Shown piece by piece: positions 57,128-64,000 of a stretch of DNA of 64,000 nucleotides. The DNA comes from Mangrovibacterium lignilyticum (GTDB lineage Bacteria; Bacteroidota; Bacteroidia; Bacteroidales; Prolixibacteraceae). Below the pieces are notes generated by a model, which saw only the letters and a list, made by a program, of their open reading frames with translations, was not told where the DNA came from and searched no databases. The DNA is taken from contig NZ_WKLH01000005.1 of assembly GCF_010882175.1 (NCBI RefSeq), forward strand, positions 186,001 to 250,000, given 5' to 3'. Position 1 is the first letter of the stretch. Every line of letters begins with the position of its first letter. Position numbers and translations under genes: made by a program.

Positions 57128-57175
57128 TAAAAAAAATTAAATTACAATCCGACCATTACTTTTAATTTAGCCGTG

Positions 57176-58600
57176 ATGTTAAAAAAACACATAGAGAATC
57201 AATTAGTCCGGAATTTGGGCTTTGAACCAACAGAAGGACAAAAATACCTGGCTGAGAAGTTAGCCGATTTTATGACGACTGAATCGCATGAATTAATATT
57301 TCTGTTAAAGGGCTATGCCGGAACCGGTAAAACAAGTATGGTCAGTGCGTTAGTCAAAACATTGGACGCCTATAAAATACCGACGGTTTTACTGGCTCCG
57401 ACCGGTCGGGCAGCGAAAGTCCTTTCAACCTATACCGGCAAAAGCGCCTATACGATCCATAAACGAATTTACAGGCAAAAGTCATCGTCGGATGGAATGG
57501 GTAGTTTTGCGCTTGATAAGAATTTGTTAAAAAACTGTTTTTTCCTGGTCGACGAGGCCTCTATGATCTCGAATAGCTCGCTGGATGGCTCGGTTTTCGG
57601 AACCGGACGCTTGCTCGACGATTTGTACGAGTTTGTTTATTCGGGGCACAATTGCAAGCTCATGCTCGTTGGCGATACCGCTCAGCTTCCACCAGTAGGG
57701 ATGGAAATCAGTCCGGCATTGGATGCTTCGGAACTGCAAATGTATGGCGTCGATGTAGAAGAAGTGGAGCTGAGAGATGTTGTCCGCCAGGAAATGAACT
57801 CAGGTATTCTCTACAATGCGACGGCTTTGCGTGAGTTGATTGCGGAAGACGATTATTTCCAGGACTATTTCCCGATCGAACTGGACGGGTTTGGTGATGT
57901 GCACCGGATTGGAGGCGGCGATTTGATCGAGAAAATATCGGAGTGTTACGATCGTTACGGAGAACAGCAAACCATGGTGATTACGCGATCGAATAAACGC
58001 GCCAATAAATTTAACCAGGGCATTCGGTCTTCGATATTATACAAGGAAACTGAAATTACGGTTGGCGATTTACTGATGGTTGTCAAGAATAACTATTTCT
58101 GGTTGTCGGATGATGAACGGCTGGATTTCATCGCCAATGGTGATATTGTGGAAGTGATGGCAATCCGGGGGTATGAAGAACTGTATGGATACCGGTTCGC
58201 TGATGTTAGTTTGAATTTTATCGACTACGACGATTTGGAGATCGATTGCAAAATCTTTCTGGATACCTTAGCCATTGAAACGGCCAGTTTTGGTTCGGAA
58301 GATAATCAGAAACTGTTTCATGCGGTTGCCGAAGATTACACGGATATTCGCAGTAAGAAAAAAAGGTGGGAGAAGATTAAAGCGAATCCGCACTTTAACG
58401 CCCTGCAGGTGAAATTCGCGTATGCCGTAACCTGTCATAAAGCGCAGGGTGGCCAGTGGGATGCCGTTTTTATCGATCAGGGCTACCTGGTTGAAGACAT
58501 GCTGAACAAGGAGTTTTTGCGTTGGTTGTACACCGCATTTACCCGTCCGGTGAAAGAACTTTACCTGGTTAATTTCAACAAAGAGTTTTTCGGCGAGTAG
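57176..58600 (+). CDS. RecD-like superfamily 1 DNA helicase
   Basis: An ATP-driven DNA helicase of 474 residues. ATG at 57176 is used; a GTG one codon upstream is possible. Walker A is LKGYAGTGKTSM (Gly46-Thr53) and Walker B is FFLVDEASMIS. The C-terminal UvrD-like motif reads FAYAVTCHKAQGGQWDAVFID, followed by RWLYTAFTRPVKELYLV. This matches Bacteroidota RecD2-like ATPases of about 470 residues. It is divergent from the DUF3822 operon. The 21-bp array 3 follows directly after its stop. Confidence 0.9.
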   Translation: MLKKHIENQLVRNLGFEPTEGQKYLAEKLADFMTTESHELIFLLKGYAGTGKTSMVSALVKTLDAYKIPTVLLAPTGRAAKVLSTYTGKSAYTIHKRIYRQKSSSDGMGSFALDKNLLKNCFFLVDEASMISNSSLDGSVFGTGRLLDDLYEFVYSGHNCKLMLVGDTAQLPPVGMEISPALDASELQMYGVDVEEVELRDVVRQEMNSGILYNATALRELIAEDDYFQDYFPIELDGFGDVHRIGGGDLIEKISECYDRYGEQQTMVITRSNKRANKFNQGIRSSILYKETEITVGDLLMVVKNNYFWLSDDERLDFIANGDIVEVMAIRGYEELYGYRFADVSLNFIDYDDLEIDCKIFLDTLAIETASFGSEDNQKLFHAVAEDYTDIRSKKKRWEKIKANPHFNALQVKFAYAVTCHKAQGGQWDAVFIDQGYLVEDMLNKEFLRWLYTAFTRPVKELYLVNFNKEFFGE

Positions 58601-58631
58601 AAGCCCGTGTGATTCGGGTTGAAGCGGTTTT

Positions 58632-58889
58632 GCGAACACCGGGGATAAGCCGTCGATGTACCGGGGTAATCCTTCGATGTACCCCGATGGCCCGTCGAAG
58701 TGCCGGGGTAATCCTTCGATGTCCTCGGGTAAACCGTCGATGTCTCCGGATAGTCCTTCGATTTGCCCGGGTAAACTGTCGAAGTGGTCGGGGGATCCTT
58801 CGAAGAGCCGGGGTGATTCTTCGAAGAGCCCGGACGATCCTTCGATGTCCACGGATCGTCCTTCGATCTGCAGGGCTAAGCCGGCGATG
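58632..58889 (+). repeat. degenerate 21-bp tandem array 3 (12 units, GC-rich)
   Basis: TCGATG/TCGAAG cores recur exactly every 21 bp at 58653, 58674, 58695, 58716, 58737, 58758, 58779, 58800, 58821, 58842, 58863 and 58884, with a weaker GCGAAC at 58632. Unit consensus is about GGTAATCCTTCGATGTCCCG. There are no indels. It is more GC-rich than arrays 1 and 2, and no leader like theirs is seen. On the minus strand it reads as D-I-E-G-L-P-R-type heptads inside a 226-codon open frame. All frames tend to stay open because the unit lacks stops, so coding is not implied. It lies between the convergent helicase and C1B peptidase genes. The 149 bp after the array up to the C1B peptidase stop hold nothing recognised. 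Confidence 0.92.
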
Positions 58890-59038
58890 TAGCCGGGCTG
58901 GGGATTTCCGTTCCCGGCTGATCCGGATCTCCGGGGGGGCAAAAACAAGTCATCCCGAACATCGCCACGGATCTTGACTCACGTGGAGGAAGATGCCGAA
59001 ACAATGGTCGGGATGAAGGTGTCGAAGGCTTTATCAGC

Positions 59039-60289
59039 CTAGTTGAATTTCTTCAGAATGTCTTTCACCGCATCTTTATGAATGGTGAAGCCCATCATTT
59101 TTAGTTTCATATAGTCCTGGCTAAAGAAATAGTAACCAAACTCCGGCGCATTGGGGGCGTTATTGCGCGAGCCCGAACTCGAGTCCTTAATCAGGTACCA
59201 GTCTTTGCCGTCCTTGTTGTAATTCTCGACGAAGCCAACCAAATGCATTCCGTGATCGTCGGTTGTGGTTTCGTTGTCGAAACGGAAAGCACGGGCATCT
59301 TCATTAATGTATGCTGAAGGAATGTCGAAATCAGGAATCATAGCACATTGGGTATCGCGTAAGAATCCGGCTTCCGAAACATCGCCGCCAATACTCATGG
59401 TATAGCCTTCGCGGATGGCTTTTTTCACAATAGCCATATAAACGTCCAACGGAACGTTGTAATAATCGGCATTGTGCCACCAGTTGTCCGGAACAGTGTA
59501 TTCGACCTGCTGCCAGTAAGGCTTTTGTTTGTACGAAAGGATTTCAACAAAATCGTTCGGATCCAGTTTCAGGTAGTCGGTCATGTAAGTCATGGGCGTG
59601 TATGCCTTGCCATCAACCTTGAAACTGGTCGGCGGAACCCCCATATAGTGGTTCATAATCGAAGCAATGGTTTCCAGTGCGGCTTTTTCGTTCCAGCCGT
59701 TCGATGTTTTCAAGGCATTCAGGTAGCCCGACATTTCTTCCATCATTTTGCTGTGATCGTGGTATTTGTGCCCGTTTATCAGGCCGGTGTATTCACTTTC
59801 AGGCATCAGTCCGTAAGCCAGGGCAATGCGTGCAACCGCATTTCCTTCCGAACCTTCGTCGAACAGGGAGTTGCCGCGCTGTTCAATAAAACGCTGCGCT
59901 TTGGCCAGGTATTCATGATAGGCCACATACATTTCCGAAAGTTTCACTTTCTTACCGGTTGTTCTGAAAATTTCAGACTCGTAAAACGACAAGGTTGAGT
60001 AGTCCCAGCAGGTTCCGGTATTTCCCTGCGAGATCACCGGGTTAGCCCATTGCCGCTCGTATAAGCTCACGTTGTTCGGAAGGTCGTAACCCGACTGATC
60101 CATGGTTAAACGTGTCGCAGCCGGCTCGGCTTCGATTGAATCTTTTACATGACTAATATCTTTCAGGATGGTTTCGTAATAGAAACCCTTGCCATGCGGG
60201 TAAGTCTCAATTTTCGCGGCATCTTTGTTTTGGGCCGACAAATTGAGCGAAAGCATCAGTGCGACAATAAATGCCAGTGATTGTCTCAT
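59039..60289 (-). CDS. C1B-type (aminopeptidase C/bleomycin hydrolase-like) cysteine peptidase, secreted
   Basis: A 416-residue papain-fold peptidase with a signal peptide (ALMLSLNLSAQ). Active-site Cys94 is in SQGNTGTCWDYSTL and His346 in DDHGMHLVGF. The third residue, usually Asn in NSWG, appears as Asp369 in LIKDSSSG. Family length and the C-terminal GYYFFSQDYMKLKMMGFTIHKDA are typical of the Bacteroidota C1B group. It probably trims peptides in the periplasm. It is monocistronic. Confidence 0.88.
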   Translation of the reverse strand: MRQSLAFIVALMLSLNLSAQNKDAAKIETYPHGKGFYYETILKDISHVKDSIEAEPAATRLTMDQSGYDLPNNVSLYERQWANPVISQGNTGTCWDYSTLSFYESEIFRTTGKKVKLSEMYVAYHEYLAKAQRFIEQRGNSLFDEGSEGNAVARIALAYGLMPESEYTGLINGHKYHDHSKMMEEMSGYLNALKTSNGWNEKAALETIASIMNHYMGVPPTSFKVDGKAYTPMTYMTDYLKLDPNDFVEILSYKQKPYWQQVEYTVPDNWWHNADYYNVPLDVYMAIVKKAIREGYTMSIGGDVSEAGFLRDTQCAMIPDFDIPSAYINEDARAFRFDNETTTDDHGMHLVGFVENYNKDGKDWYLIKDSSSGSRNNAPNAPEFGYYFFSQDYMKLKMMGFTIHKDAVKDILKKFN

Positions 60290-60418
60290 AAATCGAATTA
60301 TTTAGTTGTTTGTATTGACGAGGTTTGACTTAGTGGTCAACGGTTTTCGTTGGAAGGTCATAAAAGTAGACAAATTGAGGACGTCAAATTATGACTTTTC
60401 AACATTCCGGATTGCCAA

Positions 60419-61336
60419 TTACTGAATTTCGTACGTTGAGCTGTCTTCTGCAGCTTGTGTTTCGGGGAAAACGGTTTGTGCTTGTTCCAAAATGATCGTC
60501 GAGTTTTTGTAGCGTGCCGAAAAGTGTCCGATCAGTAGTTTTTTAGCATTCGCCGCCTTGGCGATACGAGCAGCCTGAATGCCTGTTGAGTGATTGGTGT
60601 CTTTTGCGAGCTTGGCATCTTCTTCGGCAAATGTCGCTTCGTGGTAGAGCAAATCAACCCCGGCAATTGTCGGAATCATGGCTTCGTTGTAGGCCGTGTC
60701 TGAACAAAACGCGTAGGAGCGGGGAGCTGGCGCGGGAATCACCAATTCGGCATGTGAAATAGTTTTCCCATATTCCGTTGTGAAATCACCACCGGCTTTA
60801 ATGGATTTGATTTCCCGAAGCGGGATGTTGTACGCTTTGATCTGCTCTTTAATGATGTTGTCTTCCCGCGGCTGTTCGTCGAAACGGAAGCCACAGCAAG
60901 AAATCCGGTGTTTTAACGGAAAGGATGTAACCCGCAGTTTTTTGTCTTCGAGAATAACCTGGGGCTTTTTAAAGTTCAGGGGATGAAAAATGATCGGAAA
61001 GCCCGGATCGTTCATTTCCAGAAATTCCAGCTGAAACTTGGTGTATCGTTGCAGTTCGGAATGGGCAAAAATATGCAATTCCGTTTTTCGGCCCTGTAAA
61101 ACGAGCGTCGAAATCAATCCAATCAGCCCAAAGAAATGATCGCCGTGAAGGTGCGAAATAAAGATGTGATTGATTTTGCTGTAGTTGATCTTGTTTTTGC
61201 GCAGCTGGTGTTGGGTACCTTCGCCGCAATCGATCAAAAAAAACCGCCCAAGTACATTGAGCACTTGAGCGGTTGGGTATCTTTCAGAAGTAGGCATTGC
61301 TGAACTACTTCCCAGAATTGTTAATTGAAATGGCAT
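60419..61336 (-). CDS. rnz: ribonuclease Z
   Basis: A tRNA 3'-end endonuclease of the metallo-beta-lactamase fold. It has 305 residues from the ATG at 61336 (MPFQLTILGSSSAMPT). Two other in-frame starts lie just upstream, but this one begins the conserved strand. The zinc motif is SHLHGDHFFGL (His62, His64, Asp66, His67), with further ligands in SDTAYNE and GHFSARY. It is downstream of a STAS gene by 18 bp. Confidence 0.93.
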   Translation of the reverse strand: MPFQLTILGSSSAMPTSERYPTAQVLNVLGRFFLIDCGEGTQHQLRKNKINYSKINHIFISHLHGDHFFGLIGLISTLVLQGRKTELHIFAHSELQRYTKFQLEFLEMNDPGFPIIFHPLNFKKPQVILEDKKLRVTSFPLKHRISCCGFRFDEQPREDNIIKEQIKAYNIPLREIKSIKAGGDFTTEYGKTISHAELVIPAPAPRSYAFCSDTAYNEAMIPTIAGVDLLYHEATFAEEDAKLAKDTNHSTGIQAARIAKAANAKKLLIGHFSARYKNSTIILEQAQTVFPETQAAEDSSTYEIQ

Positions 61337-61354
61337 CTGCATCCTCAAAGGAAA

Positions 61355-61708
61355 TTATAACTCTCCTTTTTTGACCAGCAACGCTTCCGCTTCGTCTACT
61401 GATTTGGTAATCAGTAAGACCGTATGAAGCATGGACAGTCGGATTAGATGTTCCACATCGGGCTGTAAACCACACAGGATAAAAGTTCCAATAGCATCTT
61501 CACATAAACGATTGGCAACTAAAATGGAGCTTAAACCCGACGAATCGATGTATTGACACTCACTAACATCTAAAATGATGTTTTTCACATTTTCGTTACC
61601 TAATACAACCAGTTCTGATTTCAGATCAGGTGCATTATTCGTATCCAGTTTCGAACTCAGTACTTTAATAACTGAATGGTCTGCCTTTTTTGTTACTTGA
61701 AATTCCAT
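61355..61708 (-). CDS. STAS-domain anti-sigma-factor-antagonist-like protein
   Basis: A 117-residue single STAS domain. The phosphorylatable serine motif CQYIDSSGLSSIL is present (Ser56/Ser57 next to Asp55), as in SpoIIAA-type antagonists. No anti-sigma kinase or phosphatase is adjacent. It lies between rpsA (45 bp upstream) and rnz (18 bp downstream), an arrangement often seen in Bacteroidota. The regulatory partner is unknown. Confidence 0.9.
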   Translation of the reverse strand: MEFQVTKKADHSVIKVLSSKLDTNNAPDLKSELVVLGNENVKNIILDVSECQYIDSSGLSSILVANRLCEDAIGTFILCGLQPDVEHLIRLSMLHTVLLITKSVDEAEALLVKKGEL

Positions 61709-61753
61709 GGATGGAAAATTACGAAATTCTGTTGAACAAATAGTCAGTAATTC

Positions 61754-63601
61754 CTACTTTTCTTTGTTTTCTTCAGCTTCCATCTGAGATTTCAAAGCAG
61801 CCAATTCACTAATGTCACCTAAAGTTGTTTTCTCCAGGTTATCTTTTACAGTTTTCACTGCTTTTTTAGTTTGCTTAGCCTGAGCTTTTTTCTCTGCAGT
61901 TACTTCAGATCTTTTCTCATCTTCGAATACACGAGAGTGAGAAAGAATGATGCGTTTTGCAGATTTAGAGAACTCAATTACTTTGAAGTCTAATTTTTCG
62001 TCCAAGGCAGCTTGTGAACCGTCTTCTTTTACTAAGTGACGAGGAGTTGCGAATCCTTCAACACCGTAAGGAAGAGCGACAGTAGCACCTTTGTCGAATA
62101 ATTCAACTAAAGTACCTTCGTGGATTGAATCAACAGAGAAGATTGTTTCGAATACATCCCATGGATTTTCTTCCAGTTGTTTGTGGCCTAAGCTTAAACG
62201 ACGGTTTTCTTTGTCGATATCCAATACAACCACTTCGATTTCAGCACCGATTGATGTGAATTCTGATGGGTGTTTAATTTTCTTAGTCCAGCTCAAGTCT
62301 GAAATGTGGATCAAACCGTCAACACCTTCTTCGATTTCAACAAATACACCGAAGTTAGTGAAGTTGCGAACTGTTGCAGCATGTTTTGAACCAACACCGA
62401 AACGAGTGTCGATATCTTGCCATGGGTCTTGACGCAGTTGCTTGATACCAAGAGACATTTTGCGTTCTTCGCGGTCCAAAGTCAGGATTTGAGCTTCGAT
62501 TTCGTCGCCTACTTTCAAGAAGTCCTGAGCTGAACGTAAGTGTTGTGACCAGCTCATTTCTGAAACGTGGATCAAACCTTCTACGCCAGGAGCGATTTCA
62601 ACAAATGCACCGTAGTCAGCCATAACAACTACTTTACCTTTCACGCTGTCACCAACTTTCAGTTCAGCATCCAGGTTGTCCCATGGGTGAGGAGTCAATT
62701 GTTTCAGACCAAGAGCGATACGTTTTTTGTCATCATCAAAGTCAAGGATAACAACGTTCAGTTTTTGATCCAATTCAACGATCTCATTCGGATGAGAAAT
62801 ACGTCCCCAGCTTAAGTCAGTAATGTGGATCAAGCCGTCAACGCCACCCAAGTCGATGAACACACCGTAAGAAGTGATATTTTTAACTGTACCTTCCAGT
62901 ACTTGACCTTTTTCCAGTTTAGAGATAATCTCTTTTTTCTGTTGTTCAAGTTCTGCTTCGATCAGTGCTTTATGAGATACAACTACGTTACGGAATTCCT
63001 GGTTGATTTTAACCACTTTGAATTCCATCGTTTTTCCAACGTAAATATCGTAGTCGCGAATTGGTTTTACGTCGATTTGAGAACCAGGTAAGAATGCTTC
63101 AATACCGAATACATCTACAATCATACCACCTTTAGTGCGGCATTTGATATAACCTTTGATAATTTCATCGTTATCCAAAGCTGCATTAACACGATCCCAA
63201 GAACGCATTGCACGGGCTTTTTTGTGCGACAAAATCATTTGACCTTTTTTGTCTTCCAGGCTTTCAATATAAACTTCTACTGAATCACCTACTTTAAGGT
63301 CCGGGTTGTAACGGAATTCGTTCAAAGAAACGATACCGTCTGATTTGTAACCGATGTCAACAACAACTTCGCGTTTGTTCATCGAGATTACAGTTCCTTC
63401 CAACACTTCTTTTTCCTGAACAGTGTTCAGTGTGCTGTCATAAAATTTTTCTAAATCGTTTTGACGCTTACCGGCAAAACCTGTATCTTCCGATTCCAGG
63501 GCATCCCAGTCAAAGTCGTCAGTGCTTGCTGTAGCTGTAGCAACTTCGGCTACCGGAGCAAGTTCTTCCTTGGGCTCAAGGTTCTCTGTGTTTTCTACCA
63601 T
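61754..63601 (-). CDS. rpsA: 30S ribosomal protein S1
   Basis: Binds mRNA on the 30S subunit. The 615-residue protein has six S1 RNA-binding repeats, with typical segments GTVKNITSYGVFIDLGGVDGLIH, GKVVVMADYGAFVEI and ATVRNFTNFGVFVEI, and an acidic N-terminal tail. Length is as expected for Bacteroidota S1. In bacteria with few Shine-Dalgarno sequences S1 has added weight in initiation. A strong promoter lies upstream. Confidence 0.97.
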   Translation of the reverse strand: MVENTENLEPKEELAPVAEVATATASTDDFDWDALESEDTGFAGKRQNDLEKFYDSTLNTVQEKEVLEGTVISMNKREVVVDIGYKSDGIVSLNEFRYNPDLKVGDSVEVYIESLEDKKGQMILSHKKARAMRSWDRVNAALDNDEIIKGYIKCRTKGGMIVDVFGIEAFLPGSQIDVKPIRDYDIYVGKTMEFKVVKINQEFRNVVVSHKALIEAELEQQKKEIISKLEKGQVLEGTVKNITSYGVFIDLGGVDGLIHITDLSWGRISHPNEIVELDQKLNVVILDFDDDKKRIALGLKQLTPHPWDNLDAELKVGDSVKGKVVVMADYGAFVEIAPGVEGLIHVSEMSWSQHLRSAQDFLKVGDEIEAQILTLDREERKMSLGIKQLRQDPWQDIDTRFGVGSKHAATVRNFTNFGVFVEIEEGVDGLIHISDLSWTKKIKHPSEFTSIGAEIEVVVLDIDKENRRLSLGHKQLEENPWDVFETIFSVDSIHEGTLVELFDKGATVALPYGVEGFATPRHLVKEDGSQAALDEKLDFKVIEFSKSAKRIILSHSRVFEDEKRSEVTAEKKAQAKQTKKAVKTVKDNLEKTTLGDISELAALKSQMEAEENKEK

Positions 63602-63656
63602 CTTTAAAATTCTAATTAATTAATAAGTTAGACATTATATTTTTTCTAATGCGCCG

Positions 63657-63687
63657 CAAAAGTAGAATTATTCTGTCTGATTACAAA
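63657..63687 (-). promoter_or_regulatory. Bacteroidota-type promoter of rpsA
   Basis: On the minus strand TTTG (63684-63687) and TACTTTTG (63657-63664) are 19 bp apart, an excellent match to the -33/-7 consensus (TTTG-N19-TAnnTTTG). The expected start of transcription is near 63650, about 50 bp before the ATG. Confidence 0.75.
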
Positions 63688-64000
63688 GATTTTGGGGGCT
63701 TTTTTAAGGCATTTTACGCAATTGTCGCAGAATGTTTTAGTTTGAAGCGAATTTATTGAGAGATCGTATGATCCTGATCATCTGAAAAGCCTGCTGGGCC
63801 CATGTTTTGGAAAATTTATCAAGGATGGATTTCAAACCGTTTTTTAAGTTGCCGGAGAATTATTTGTTGTAAGTTTGGATTGAAAACATTCATTAAGCTA
63901 TTTTTAACTAATGATTCAAATCAGGTGGCGCGAAAGTCAATTTATAGTTCATTGTTAAAAAAGCACATGTTTTTTCCGGATTTTATTGATTGATTTTATT
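63688..64000. other. 313-bp terminal stretch without a recognised gene
   Basis: AT-rich DNA upstream of the rpsA promoter. A 63-codon plus-strand frame at 63802-63993 has no family features. Nothing else was recognised. Confidence 0.5.

Noticed and set aside
58268-58948. A 226-codon minus-strand frame with D-I-E-G-L-P-R heptads across array 3
   Set aside because: It overlaps the end of the helicase gene on the opposite strand, and openness follows from a stop-free 21-bp GC-rich unit. No domain was recognised.
63802-63993. A 63-codon plus-strand frame at the right end
   Set aside because: No family features, AT-rich composition, and no promoter or ribosome-binding context.

Overview
The window is chromosomal DNA from a member of the Bacteroidota, probably a Bacteroidales/Marinilabiliales-type anaerobe or facultative anaerobe. 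The evidence is the combination of many lipoproteins, a FecI/FecR/TonB-receptor signalling cassette, DUF3822 next to rsmD, Bacteroidota-style -7 promoter boxes (TAnnTTTG) with few Shine-Dalgarno sequences, a PIG-L-fused glucosamine-6-phosphate deaminase, and large glycan-degradation operons. Genus cannot be fixed from this sequence. There is no tRNA or rRNA gene; RNase P RNA (rnpB) is present.

Layout. 1-13.1 kb is an N-glycan utilisation locus: a GH29 fucosidase running off the left edge (minus strand, with an apparent frameshift in its signal peptide), divergent from deaminase/PIG-L, GH20 hexosaminidase, a transglutaminase-fold lipoprotein, GH125 alpha-1,6-mannosidase and a GH2 beta-mannosidase-like enzyme. 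Together these could remove fucose, GlcNAc, alpha-mannose and the core beta-mannose, then feed GlcN-6-P into glycolysis. 13.1-18 kb holds an SGNH esterase, a thioredoxin lipoprotein and an S9 peptidase. 18.1-22.6 kb holds rnpB and a sigma/anti-sigma/TonB-receptor cassette. 22.8-32.1 kb carries a Cthe_2159-like/DUF2490/DUF4956 trio, a polyprenyl-phosphate glycosyl-1-phosphate transferase, a lone Anbu-type proteasome-like peptidase, a GNAT, a CLC-family channel and a TolB-like lipoprotein. 32.4-37.7 kb is a keto-sugar operon (DoxX, two Gfo/Idh/MocA oxidoreductases, DUF1080, a TIM-barrel isomerase). 38.7-45.3 kb has dinB, then a molybdate operon (modE-like, porin, modA, modB, modC) divergent from a nitrogenase-associated ArsC-like gene, with three matching palindromes between them. 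46-52.2 kb is an oxidative citrate-branch operon (aconitase, two unrelated isocitrate dehydrogenases, citrate synthase). 52.4-64 kb is mixed: Gfo/Idh/MocA, a second GH29, rsmD/DUF3822, a RecD-like helicase, a C1B peptidase, RNase Z, a STAS protein and ribosomal protein S1.

The most unusual structure is a family of three intergenic degenerate arrays (13.4, 38.0 and 58.7 kb). Each has a strict 21-bp period and a TCGAAG-like core in the same strand orientation; together they hold about 35 units without an indel. Two of them share a conserved leader, and one lies beside what looks like the first codons of a REP-associated transposase. The second most interesting lead is the transglutaminase-fold lipoprotein, whose active-site region resembles eukaryotic peptide:N-glycanase and which sits inside the N-glycan operon. 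All assignments are from reading the sequence by eye; no database search was run.
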